From NCBI GenBank assembly GCA_050084985.1, contig JBITNC010000001.1, positions 34,348,001 to 34,412,000 on the forward strand: DNA of 64,000 nt, given 5' to 3'. Positions 10,904 through 21,739 of this stretch are shown piece after piece (position 1 is the first letter of the stretch; every line of letters begins with the position of its first letter). The notes below the pieces were generated by a model. The model was given only the letters and a program-made list of their open reading frames with translations. It had not been told where the DNA came from and made no database searches. The position numbers and the translations under genes are program-made. Origin of the DNA: Nageia nagi. Taxonomy: Eukaryota > Pinophyta.

Positions 10904-12260
10904 TTTTCTATTGCTAACTGCTCAGTTGTATTGCTTCGTGCTGCTACTTTTATTGTTCTATACAAGGGGATTTCACACACAATTTTGGTGTTTGCATTAG
11001 CTGAATTGTAACAATTGTATTGACCAATACAGGAGATAGTGCCATAAATGTAAACCCACAGAACCATCTCTGTTCCTGATCATACTATAGAAGTCCGTTA
11101 CACTTCAGGTATTTTATAAAATATAAAGCACTTTCGGGCTCTTAGTGCAACTACAATTCTTTGCAATCTGAGGGCATAGATGTTAGATGACCTGTTTGGG
11201 TTTCCAATAGTATTATTACCAAAATAAATTATGAGAAGAAAAAGATGGCTAAAGTTCAAGTTAAGCATATAACTAAGATCGTTTCATCTTATACTTTTTA
11301 CTTTACAATAAAATGAACCAAGCATAAATCATTCAAATAATGGGGAATTTGCTTGATTCATATAAACCAGGTCCAAAAGTAGCATTTGAGAGAAAGAAAA
11401 TTAGACAATCAGGAGAGTTTCTACATTAAAAATATATTTCAGATTCAGTGCTAAAGCAGACTTGGTGAACTTGAGTAAATATGGAATGTATACTCTGTCC
11501 TCACCTTAATTGACTGCTACTTGAATGATCAGATAATGGATTTCTGAGAAAACAAAGAAGAGCGAGTTAAAAATCAATTTCAGAACCAGATAATACGCAT
11601 ACACAGGCAAGATGTGCAAGAAATAAAAATAAAAACAATTATATCCACAATTTCACCGAAGGCGATATCTTAGAGGTAAATATCATAATATAACAATAAA
11701 TACAAATGTTGCATGAAGGCATATCCACCATAGATACAAGTAGAAATGTTGCTCTTAAAAGAAGCAGTGTAAGATTTGTTTTTCTTTTCCATTGAGAATC
11801 ATCAGTTAAAGCTCGGATTCAGCATCAAATTTAAACAGATTTTAACCCTCAAAACAGAATTTTGGATAAATATTTGAAGCAAAAATATTTTGTCTTAACA
11901 GTTTTCAGTAATTTGAACTTTAAAATGTTGAATGTCCCAAATAGGATAAAAATACTATTGTTAAAATATTCCAAATGGACAATAATTTTGACTTGTAAAA
12001 AAATTGTGGGTTTTTCATACAAAGATCGGTATCAGAAACTTCTTTGAAAGTGTTCCGTTCACCTCTGCCTTATTTTAACATTCAGCCAGCTACACAAGGA
12101 ATAAAACAAAGGTGTTCCACGATTATACTTATGCTTTCTTTGAAAAAGCCAACCACCTGTTGTTATTTTTGTAAACTCCCCCACAAAACAAACACGATTG
12201 GAGAGAATAACTTTGGAGTCATCCAAGGTATTGACTATTTAAATCAGTGTACCACCAAAC
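10904..12260. other. AT-rich intron sequence, nothing recognised
   Basis: AT-rich sequence with frequent stops on all frames. Short open stretches (for example 12044-12274) have no recognisable domain. No LTR termini or repeats stood out. Confidence 0.5.
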
Positions 12261-13080
12261 CAATGTCAGGGTAGGGGTGGTAAGCCGTGGGGAGCAAAGA
12301 GCTTCACCTTGTTAGTAACTAAGGTATCCCTTCAATGATCTCTGTAGCACCTTGAGGTACCATAGAGTCACCTTCAGGTTGTAATCCTCCGGAAACGCAT
12401 ATGTACCTAACCAGGCTGACTAAAAAACATCCCCGTGTCATAGGTTAGACTACCGTGTTGTTTGTCTAAACCTTTAGCCTGAGAAAACATGGGCAACTGG
12501 TGGGGAGACATGAGTGTTACAGCATAAGGAAAATCTATTCCTACAAGCTCTTTGGCACCCTGAAGTATCCATCAGCAGTAATGGAGTGAATTCCCAAAGG
12601 AATTACCAGGACTCCTCAGTAACAGTGTTGGAGTGAACCCTCAAAGGATTCCAAGACTTTGTAGCAGTAGTGGTGGCTAGTTAAGCCAAGAGGATCGCCT
12701 CCAGCCTTTTCCAGGTCTCTCGTGATAGCAAGTGGGAAAGAAGAGCTTGCTCCCTCGACATGATCAATCTCAGCATGCCTCTAATGGTGCGCTCATCCTC
12801 CTTTATATAGGGGATCTTGGAAGTTGAAATGACATAATCATGAAGTGACTTAGCCGACCCAACTAGCTTTCACCTTGGAATCATGCAAATACATTATGGG
12901 ATCTCACAACACCCTCATTAATGGACAACCCACCTTGGGGTCATAATTGATATCTACAATATTACAAATATTAAAGGTGTCCACAACTTATGGTCAATTA
13001 CAAATTACACCTAATCATACTAAATCACTCCTAAGTATCCCTAGAAGAGGGGCATCCCATCTTAGTGTGCTCAATTACTC
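12261..13080. other. Possible leader or LTR-derived segment upstream of gypsy pol
   Basis: GC content rises here relative to the flank. There is a TATA-like TTTATATAGGG near 12812, and repeated phrases such as GGAGTGAATTCCCAAAGGAAT and GGAGTGAACCCTCAAAGGATT near 12583 and 12631. It sits directly upstream of the gypsy-type coding region in the same direction, so it may be an LTR or leader, but I could not define termini. Confidence 0.25.
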
Positions 13081-13900
13081 ATTTGCAATGCACGCTTCCT
13101 CAAGCTTAGTAGATGCAGAACTTTGGACCCTCATATTCGACGATTCAAGATCCAATGAAGGAAGCGGTGCAGGAGTTGAATTGCAAAGTCCAAAGAACAA
13201 GAAGTACCATGCATCCTATAGATTGCAATTCCATATAAAGCTCTCATACATGGTCTAAAACTGGCTTTAATCAAGAAGATCAAGCATTTGCAAGTAGTGG
13301 GAGATTCAGAGTTAGCGGTAAAGCAAGTTAGACGAATATACACTTGCAAAGACCCTAGGTTGCATCAGTACAGAATCAAAGTATGGGATTTGCTCGATAG
13401 TTTTGAGTCTTTCAACATCCGAGTGGTTCCCAAGAAATAGAACCAAGTAGCCGATGCTTTAGCCATTGCTGCCAATACTGTGCAACCATTACAAAATACT
13501 AAACTTAGAAGGTTCACCATTGAGATAGTGCCAACACCCTCCATTCCAAATAACATCATCAATTTCCAGGTGTTCAGCAATGATCAACAGATACTAGCAT
13601 TCATGGTCATTAAAGGGGTGTTTGCTTCCAAAATAATAGCTGAAGATCAGCCAAAGTCAGATGAAGAAGAATCAAAAGACCTCAGCGACGGAGTGATTCA
13701 ACTAAAGACTAACAAAATGCCAAGAGGAATTGTTTCTCTCGATAGAATGTTTGATCCAAATATGATCCACGATGAAAGGGTAACCAATCGCATTGATATT
13801 GAACAAGTAGATGAGATTAACATTGGTACCCATGTAGATGTAAAGAATATCTTGAACCGGTCAAGAACAGAAGAAGATCATTGAGGTAATCTGACAATAC
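13080..13900 (+). pseudogene. Extra RNase H-like domain of a Ty3/gypsy element, upstream of RT
   Basis: The plus strand encodes an RNase H-like fold: WTLIFDDSRSNEGSGAG (D-G-S type first strand), HASYRLQF, then LQVVGDSELAVKQVRRIY (the D-S-x-L block) and NQVADALAIAA (the final D block). These are the features of the additional RNase H (aRNH) found in the Tat group of plant Ty3/gypsy elements. One frameshift lies near 13255 and a stop near 13439. After it an open segment of about 130 codons with acidic residues (DEEESKDLSDGV) leads toward the RT. The domain precedes the RT here, whereas in many Tat elements it follows the standard RNase H. Confidence 0.65.
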
Positions 13901-14079
13901 ATTGATATCGTAGCATGGAAGTATGAACAGATCAGAACATATAATCTCGAGATTATCACTCATACTATCCCACTCAAAGCTGGAGCCACACCATTTCGGC
14001 AGAGGTAGAGGCAAGTGAATGCACTACTAGAGCCAATAATTTAAGAGGTTCAAAAATTAGCACAATCAAGGATCGTCTA

Positions 14080-14775
14080 CCCAGTAAGACATTCATCTTG
14101 GGTGGCTAATATTGTACCCGTTCATAATAAAGAATGGAGAGATAAGGATCTGCATCGACTTCAGGCATTTAAACCACCCATCAGAAAAGTATAATTATCC
14201 TTTACCTTCTCTTGGCGAAGTATTGCTAATAGTCAACGAATAAATGATGATGTATTTCTTAGATGGCTATTCAGGATACAATCAGATTCTGGTCACCAGG
14301 AAAGATCAGTTGAAGACTGCATTCACGACCAAGTGGGGAACCTTCGCATATAGTCGGATGCGATTCGGACTAATCAATGCTAGTGCAACATTCAAACGAG
14401 CGATGGACTTAGCATTCAAAGGGTAATGGGGAAGAAAATCATCATTTACATGAATGATTTGATAGTCTTCTCTAAGGAAAGGGACTCACGCATAGAAGAC
14501 CTGAGGAATATTTTCCATAGATGCCAAGAGTTCAGCATATCCTTAAATCCTACGAAGTGTATCTTTGGCACTTCGAAAGGAAAGGTCTTGGGTCATATTA
14601 TTTCAAAACATGGCATTTTAATAGATCCAGACAAAGTAGGTGCAATACAAAGGATCACCTACCCATCACGTTTGAAGGATGTAAGATCGTTCATGGGAAA
14701 GATCAACTTTGTCCGAAAGTTCATTTCAGGTTTTCGGAAATCGTTAAGCCCATTAACGATATGCTCAAGAAGAAT
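14080..14775 (+). pseudogene. Ty3/gypsy reverse transcriptase, decayed
   Basis: Motifs in order: SWVANIVPV, a frame-shifted ICIDFRHLNHPS block, YFLDGYSGYNQILV, KTAFTTKWGTFAYSRMRFGL, then IIIYMNDLIVFSKERDSR and KCIFGTSKGKVLGHIISKHG. They match gypsy RT domains, including the thumb (DVRSFMGKINFVRKFI). The catalytic box reads Y-M-N-D, so the first catalytic aspartate is replaced by Asn. A stop at about 14424 separates the palm from the catalytic box. The enzyme would be inactive. Confidence 0.85.
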
Positions 14776-15260
14776 GCTAAGATAGTATGGAGCCCAAAAG
14801 CGAGAAAGGCCTTTCAAGATATCAAGGATGCTATTTCATCGGAACCCATCTTGACTAGCCCAGATTACAAGAAACCCTTCTATCTTTATACTTTTGCTTT
14901 TGATCATTCACTTGCTAGAGTACTCACATAGAGAAATTAAGAGTATCAAGAAAAGCCGATTGTTTTTATGAGTGCACCTTTGAAGGATGCCGAATTAAGA
15001 TATCATGTCGTAGATAAGCAAGCTTATGCATTAGTAAGAACCACAAAGAAGGTTCGACACTACATCCTTCGCAATGAGATAATTGCCATAGTGTCGGATT
15101 CAGCAGTAAAAAATCTCCTTGCTCAGTATGAACTTGGAGATAAGAGAGGCAATTGGGTGTCTGCACTCCTCGAGTATGACTTAACGATGCAGCCCATGAA
15201 AATCGTCAAAGGGCACATCCTAGCACAAGCCCTTGCCGGTTACAAAGAAGATGCAGTTAC
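14776..15260 (+). pseudogene. Ty3/gypsy RNase H, decayed
   Basis: This continues the gypsy polyprotein: a tether (SPKARKAFQDIKDAISSEPI, LTSPDYKKPFYLYTFAFDHS) followed by FMSAPLKDAELRYHVVDKQA, LVRTTKKVRHYILRNEII, SDSAVKNLLAQ and GNWVSALLEYDLTMQPMKIV. The N-terminal catalytic D-x-S is degraded (FAFDHS), and a stop occurs at about 14929. The order RT-RNase H-integrase is that of Ty3/gypsy. Confidence 0.82.
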
Positions 15261-15479
15261 CAGCAATAAAGATGACACTCAAGAGAATTATGCTATAGGC
15301 CATGACCATAATACAATGATACAATCTCCTGAAGGATCATGGTATACAAATATTGTACAATACCTCACTTCAAGATCATACCCATTAGGTATGGGTATCG
15401 CACAGAGAAGAGCTTTGAGATATAGAGTATTCAATAATATGATCAAAGCTGGTAACTTATTTAGAAGAAACTACAATGG

Positions 15480-16620
15480 AATTTACTTGAGGTTTGTCAA
15501 AAAGGATCAAGCCAATGACAAACTCAAACAATTCCATGATCAAGAGAACAAAATAGGACATGCTGCTAGAAATGTGTTAGTCCATCAAATACTTTGAGCC
15601 GAATACTATTGGCCCATCATGTTTAAAGATGCCCATCAGTATGCAAAGACATGTCACATATGCCAAACCACAATCAAAGGAGAGAAAAGCTCTAGTATGC
15701 CACTTCAACCAATCCTGGAATCTAATTCATTTGCCAAATGGGGACTAGAGTTTGTTGGGGTTATCAATCCTAACTCGTCTAGTGGCCACCAATTCATCCT
15801 AACGGAAACCGATTATTGCACAAGATGAACAAAAGCTCAAGCCTATAAAAATGCGACCATAGAAGTTGTCATTCATTTCATCGAGGAATTCATAGTTACA
15901 AGATTCAGAGTACCATACTCCCTTGTATGCGACAACAGTTCAAGGTTCATAAGCCACATACTGTCAAAATGGGCATATGACCACCGCATACTTATAAGCT
16001 ACTCATCAAATTATTATCCGCAAGGAAATGGAGTAGCTGAATCTACAAACAAGACCCTGTTGATGGTGATAAAGTGACTCCTCGATCATAATCCGAGAGA
16101 TTGGCACAACAAGTTGAAATATGCTTTATGGTCAAATCAGATCAAGCTAAAGAAGTCCTTGGGTACCAATCCTTTCCATTTGGTATACGGAACCAAGGAT
16201 GGTACCTTGCAATTCATGAAGGATTACGTGTACACCGATGAAGTAATGGAACCAAGGATGGTAGAACTTTTACAACTGGAAGAAAAAAGAGAACAAGCAC
16301 TCTCGAACATGAGTCAGCATCAACAGATAACCAAAAGATGGTTCGACAACAATGCACAATTCAAAACATTCCACCTCTCTAATCTAGTTCTAATATGGGA
16401 CAAAGCCCATGAAGATAAGGGGAAGCATGCCCACAAAGATAAGGGGAAGCATGCCCACAAAGATAAGGGGAAGCATGCCAAATTTGATAAATTGTGGCTA
16501 GGCCCATTCCAAATCTCAACACTGGTAGGACAAAACATATTCAGACTCAAGCGTCTTACAAGCGAGGACTTGCCATTACCAATGAAGGGCAAGCATTTAA
16601 AACACTATTTCCAAGCTTAA
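15480..16620 (+). pseudogene. Ty3/gypsy integrase, decayed
   Basis: The zinc finger C-x2-C half is visible (AKTCHICQTT), with a degraded HH half upstream. The catalytic core shows WGLEFVGVI (the usual D is replaced), TETDYCTR, then SLVCDNSSRFIS (second D) and GNGVAESTNKTLL (E block). Stops occur near 15597, 15826 and 16076. The C-terminal part (LVLIWDKAHED, FDKLWLGPFQISTLVGQNIF) carries a 24-bp tandem repeat and ends at a stop at 16620 after LKHYFQA. No chromodomain follows. Confidence 0.85.
16411..16482 (+). repeat. Three in-frame 24-bp repeats within integrase C-terminus
   Basis: The unit AAGATAAGGGGAAGCATGCC plus four bases occurs three times in succession and encodes DKGKHAHK repeats. 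The copies are almost identical, so this expansion is much younger than the decay of the surrounding gene, or it arose by slippage just before death. Confidence 0.9.
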
Positions 16621-16985
16621 GAGCAAGAAGATTGTACCAGCAGTGTAAATAGGTCCCATTGTTTTCTGCTTTAGTTTTTCAATTGCGGATGCATTCAATT
16701 TAGGGTTTTGTGAAGTACAACGGGATACATGAGCATTTCAAGGCTCGTAAACTGACAATGGTTCACTACCAATCGGTGAAAATCCAAAACTAAGCTACTT
16801 TCATCAAAGAAAACTGAACTCAGGAACTATTTGTTCCAACTCAAAGACTATAGTTGGAACAGACACTTTGGATGATACTAACCGATTATCTAATGTAATA
16901 GGTACTGACAATGGCACCCTGTCAATTGGTGAAAATCCAAATAATAGAGGGTCTTCAAAATCATAAATAATGGGGGCAAGAACAT
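16621..16985 (+). other. 3' tail of gypsy element with candidate polypurine tract
   Basis: Non-coding sequence after the integrase stop. The phrase GACAATGG...GGTGAAAATCCAAA occurs twice (about 16755 and 16908), and AATAATGGGGGCAAGA near 16966 could be a polypurine tract. The downstream LTR could not be delimited because copia-like sequence starts almost at once. Confidence 0.35.
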
Positions 16986-16989
16986 ATCA

Positions 16990-17335
16990 TGATAGTGTGA
17001 TCAAACATGTGCCTATTGAGAAACAAAGTTTGAGCCATCCGTCATCAAAGGAAATTTTGTTGGCTATTGTGAGCACTCAAAAGAATTATCAAATTGATAT
17101 TCATGCACATTAAAATATTGTAGTTAGTAGGGATGTGAAGTTTGTTCAATATGCTTGGTCCTCAAACCTCATGAAACTCCCATGGAGGTCAAGGAAAACA
17201 ATTAGCTCACTAGTCGAAGTTCATATCAGCAAAGTACAATTGTCCAAAATAGAGATCAACCTACTTCTAGGAAAGTTGATGACACATCATCTTCATCCAA
17301 AACCGATAGAGAACCTAAATGGCTTATGTTGTGAC
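16990..17335 (+). pseudogene. Ty1/copia integrase C-terminal fragment (host of the nested stack)
   Basis: Broken copia integrase tail: NFVGYCEHSK, then VVSRDVKFVQYAW, and a linker DDTSSSSKTDREPKWLM, all typical of the end of copia integrase before the RT. It is interrupted near 17327, where TGTTGTGACTTGCG could be the start of an inserted element. The RT of apparently the same copia element resumes at 21187. Confidence 0.7.
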
Positions 17336-17438
17336 TTGCGCAGGGGACCCACTGCAACTCAGGTCTACACAATGTTATGTCCTCATCTTGAGTATTCGAA
17401 AGCTTCACCAACCTGGTTATCACGCCTATCATCCCTAG

Positions 17439-18635
17439 TGTGATGAACCAAAATGTAATTTGGATACAAAATAGGCAAATTCAACCTCAATCACCATGAC
17501 ATCAAACCTAAGGCATCCACAACAACCATTCAAACCCTCAAGATGGCAACGTTAGGGTAAGGGCATCAATATTCCACATGCATAACATTAATATACCCAC
17601 GTCCTACTAGAACATGCAATATTCAATCAACAATACACCACAATCCCAACGTCTATAATAAATATAAGCATATACAACAATGATGATCCAACGCATGCAT
17701 AAGATGAATAAACACAACACTAGTATGAGATACAATTGCCCTTGGCAATATAAAAATGATATGGAATGATGCAATACAATACCAAGCCCAGGAGGGCTAA
17801 CGTTGGCCTCTCAAGAGGCAACTAGGGCACAATACAAATATCCTCTAACTGGAACAATATTGGCACCATGGACAGTACGCTCCCTCAGAACCTGAATCCT
17901 CTCCATCGAAGGAACCCTCCTCTGATCCTGGATAACCAACTAAATGGTAGACGCAATACCTCAAAATACCACTGAGTGGGCAATGGCACTGCGTCAATGC
18001 CATAGACAGACAAGATCCCTCAGCCTGAATGCCCTCTAGACATTGCGCCTAGGAAGGTTGCTTATCACCGCTAAGACTTGTGGTCCTCTAAAAGGTATGA
18101 AAGTATAATAATAATCAAGCATATCCAGTAATGAGGCTCCAATGTCCTTTTATAACACTTGGCTAGATCTGGATCTCAACTAGGAATCATTCCTAGCTCC
18201 TCTAATCCAACGTTAGCCTCCAAGAGGGCCCAGAATGCCTAACGTGGGTGCCTAGGGGTCAAGCATGCCAACATGGGGGCCCTGAATGTCATAAATGCCA
18301 ACGTGGGGATCTGGAGTGCCATGCATGCCCAATGTAGGCCTAGAAGCCATGCGTGGGCGCTAGGTGTCATCATGGGCCAATGTGGGGGTCTAGGAGTCTC
18401 CCTAAGGCTGGTGCATGTATACAAGTGCTCATCCATCCAAGTGCTAAATAGACCTTGGGATTCCCACAATCATGATCGGGATCTCCAAGTACATTAAAAC
18501 ACCTATTCTATGCTTGGGAGGAAGACTTCCCACTTGGGGCTCACAATGGGGTCCATTGACCCATTAAGTCTTCTATCCCAAGTATTAACTTAAAGTACAA
18601 AGCAATAATAAATATATTACAAAAGGGATATTACA
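17439..18635. mobile_element. Solo LTR A (1,197 bp) with CCTAG target duplication
   Basis: Starts TGTGATGAACC and ends GGGATATTACA. The five bases before (17434-17438) and after (18636-18640) are both CCTAG. It is a diverged relative of solo LTR B at 21740-22970: they share phrases such as GGCTCACA-TGGGGT near the end, AAGACTT and GTATAATA in the middle, and the same terminal bases. No coding region, PBS or PPT was seen. It contains a GC-rich run of units with CCAACGTGGGGG. Confidence 0.85.
18210..18400. repeat. Intra-LTR minisatellite in solo LTR A
   Basis: About six degenerate units of roughly 30-36 bp, each built around ATGCCAACGTGGGGGCCTAG-like words. Solo LTR B has its own set at 22510-22710, so the array predates the split of the two copies. 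Confidence 0.65.
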
Positions 18636-18803
18636 CCTAGCCTAAGTGATGTTGTCCATCTAATCTTAGCCATGTCAAAACAAAGGTCAAAATCCTTCAA
18701 AAAATGACTAAGTCTAGAAATCATAAGTCAAGTTTAGGCAAAGTAGAGGAAACCAAGTCAAGTCCAAGCCAAGCCAAGTGAAACTGGGCCACCCCAAGCC
18801 CCA

Positions 18804-19920
18804 GTGCATGCTTCAAAAAGACAAAATTTTGTCTTTTTGAGACATGCACCTGGAACCAAGAGCTGCCCAAGTTGGAATAAAGGTCGAAAGGAGCAAGCTA
18901 GAGCAATTTCAAGCCAAGCACATGCCTCCAAAAGATAAATTGTTGTCTTTCTGGACATGAGCCTAGATCAGGAGGCCACCTGGGATGAGTTCGAGGATCA
19001 AGAATCAAAGGTAAGACACCCAAGGGTTGAGCACATGGTTTCAAAAGACAAAATCTTCTCTTTCTGGGACGTGCCCTCAAGGCAAGAGGAGGTTGTCCAA
19101 GTTGAGCTTGAAGTGAAATCTGGCTAAGGCACGGACTTTTCAAACCAACATCCACCTCAGACAGAACCAAGAGAGCAGGCGCACAATTTCAAAAGACAAA
19201 ATCTTGTCTTTCTGTGGCATGCACTTGGCCTAGGCAGACTAATTCCAGAAAAATGTAAAAATCTGGATAAGTCCCACTTGCTAAGGCCCCGAAACATGTC
19301 AAACTCGGCAAGAGCAACCCAACACATGATTTCAAAAGACAAAATCTTGTCTTTCTGGAACATGCGCTCAAACTAGCACAACTGGAGAGTTGGGCACATG
19401 ATTTCAAAAGACAAAATCTTGTCACTTTGGAGCATGCGCCTGGCTTGCTAGGAGTTTTGGAGTTGTTCGAAGGTGAAATCTAGCAACCCTGAGCATTAGA
19501 AAATACAAATCTGGATGATGCAAGGTCAAAGTGGGCAAGTTGAAGAGCCAAGATGACATGTGTGAGAAGGGCATGAGGCTCCCAGTTGAGTGCATGCTTC
19601 AAAAAGACAAAATCTTAACTTCTATAGCATGTGCATAGCCAAGGAAGAGCTCAAGTAGAAGAGAAAGGTGAAATTTTGGCTGTCTCATACTCGAAGGTCC
19701 TAAACAAGCAAATTTGGGGATCAAGAGGCATGCGCTCAAGCTAGGATGACTGGAAGGATGGGCATACATGTGACCAAATTGGGGAGACTAGCAAACTAGG
19801 CGCATTGAAAAAAAAGACAATCTTGACTTTTTCTGGCATGCTCCAAGTTCATGTAGGCAAAGAAAGTCTGTCGCATCCGAAAAAAATGACAAGATTGTGA
19901 CTTTTTTTAGCATGCTTCAA
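18804..19920. repeat. Palindromic unit array (right array)
   Basis: At least nine units occur near 18804, 18921, 19030, 19181, 19322, 19394, 19590, 19800 and 19870. The first (18804-18849) is 46 bp and self-complementary except for two base pairs: arms GTGCATG and CATGCAC around a perfect 28-bp palindrome at 18813-18840 (half-site TCAAAAAGACAAAA). Others keep CAAAAGACAAAATCTTGTCT in the core. Spacing is 70-200 bp. It is the same family as at 3775-6800. Confidence 0.8.
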
Positions 19921-20224
19921 GCTTGGAAAGGCTTCAGGAAGTGTTTGAGGTGAAATCTAGAGGAGCTTAGGCCTAGGAGAAGGTGAAGTCACGAAGATCT
20001 TGAGTAAAAGAGGCACGCGCCCAAGATGGCCAAATTTCAAAGATGAGGTCCCAGGCCATCACAGTGATACATGCAGGCTACTGGATTGCCCTCGCAAATG
20101 CCAAAAGGTGCTAAAAGGTGAACAGGTCAAGTCAAGCATTATAGATGCAGAGAAGATAGACAAGTACGAGTATACTTGAAGAACATAGGGCCGTTGTGTT
20201 GCAGTCACAACAATTTTATTTTTA

Positions 20225-20495
20225 TTGCAATTTATTTTAAATTTGGATTCCTAAGACTCATTAAATTTTGTATAGCCTTGTGACGGATAAGGATTTGCTC
20301 CCACAAATGCTGGAATAAATCTTGTAGCGCCATGTGGCAAATTTTCATTGGACCACTTTTTAATTTTCTTGAAATTAGCATTAGGATCAAGGCAACACTA
20401 AGAGTTGTCATGAAAAACTATTTATACCCCTTGAATGCTCATTTATAAAGGGGGGGGTTAGACATTTGGCAATTTCGAAAAGAACTTTGCATGCC
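20225..20495 (+). mobile_element. LTR-like block (shared with 1-265, inverted)
   Basis: Matches the reverse complement of 1-265 over about 250 bp, with shared GGATTTGCTCCCACAAA, GCCATGTGGC, ATTGGACCA and TTAGACATTT. It has a TATA-like ACTATTTATACCCC at about 20424. Just upstream is TTGTGTTGCAGTCACAACAA, itself an inverted repeat. Probably the U3/R part of an LTR of the palindrome-bearing element. Confidence 0.5.
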
Positions 20496-21186
20496 TAATA
20501 CATAAAAACTTCTTTTAAAATTGTTGATGTGGTGTATTTGTATTTGACTATTTTCATATGCCCTTATGTTATGATAATGAATATGAATGAATGATGATAG
20601 TACTATCTAGTTGATTCTATTGTTGTTTTGTGTTGTTTCATTTCACTTGGAGTATTTCGTAAACCTTAAGCAAGGTGGACGAAAGAGTGCTTGCAAATCT
20701 TTCAAAGTGGTTGAGTAACATATTGTTAGCAATACTTTATCATCTGCAATTAAGGCTTGAATATTTTGGAATGTCTTGTTCATGTCACTCACTGTAGGAA
20801 CTTCACCCTAATCGCCAAAGATTACCTCCATCCCATCCTTCACTATCTTTGCCACAAATTCACGCTCCATCCACTAGACCATTCGTATTGTTGGCTGGTG
20901 GGACGGATCCGGGGTGTGTGGAACCTACGTCGAGCCCAAACAAGTCGACTTCCAAGGCCTTATCCAAGCCCGTGAGTACGCATGCACATTAGTCTCATCC
21001 TTTTACCCACAGTCTCTCCACCACTTTTCCTTTTATTTTACATTTTCTTTGCATGGATTTCACACATTTGTTTAGCCTTATTATAAACAATCTCACCTAG
21101 TTACGGGTATAAATCCGAGTCCCTTGATCCACAAATCATATTTGTGTTGGTGGCACCATTAAAAATCTCAACAGTCCCTTGAGTCT
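20496..21186. other. Element-derived sequence up to the copia RT
   Basis: No domain is recognised. The plus strand near 20757-20975 is open for 72 codons without homology. TTGGTGGCACCATTAAAAAT near 21147 could be a primer-binding-like site but does not match a known tRNA clearly. The segment is probably the rest of the element inserted between copia integrase and RT. Confidence 0.3.
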
Positions 21187-21739
21187 TACTCTTGCAAATC
21201 TAAGAGGAGTGACCTTTGGGGTAAACAGTCCCCATTGATTCCAAATGGTTGTACAAGATTAAGCATGCAATAGATGGAAGCATTGAGGAGCACAACACTC
21301 GCATTGTAGAAATAGGATTTTCCCAAAAAGAGGGAATTGATCATAATGAGACTTTTTCTCCAATTGATAGATATACCTCTCTCAAAGTCATTTTATCTTT
21401 GGCTTCATGCTTTGATTGGTCCTTTTATCATATGGACATATACACTACTTTTCTAAATGGCATGAATGAACAGTAGATATACATAAATCAATCAAAAGGT
21501 TTTGAGATCCATGGGTGAGATACCAATGTAGCAAATCAAGAAAAGTCCTTTATAGGCTGAAGCAAGCACCATGGGCTGCTTGTGGCCGTATTGATGAGTA
21601 CTTTAGCAAGATGGGGTTTTTCAAGACTAGTGTTAATTCTAATCTTTATTTCTTGATTGAAAATTTTGATCTACTTGTTTCAATACTTTATTTGGATGAC
21701 CAAATCATTACTAGCAATTCTAATGTGCTTGTTTCATGG
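21187..21739 (+). pseudogene. Ty1/copia reverse transcriptase, 5' part
   Basis: Copia RT motifs in order: DSKWLYKIKHAIDGSIEEH, GFSQKEGIDHNETFSPIDRY, LSLASCFDWSFYHMDIYTTF and LNGMNEQ, then (after stops and frameshifts) KVLYRLKQAPWAA and SILYLDDQIITSNSN. The catalytic Y-L-D-D box is intact, but the frame is broken by at least two stops. The sequence is cut at 21740 by solo LTR B and resumes after it, starting with a WC-x-MKDIELLH-like stretch. Confidence 0.88.

Noticed and set aside
3775-19920. A CRISPR-like array from the repeated palindromes
   Set aside because: Plant nuclear context, irregular spacing, degenerate repeats and repeated spacer sequence; no cas genes.
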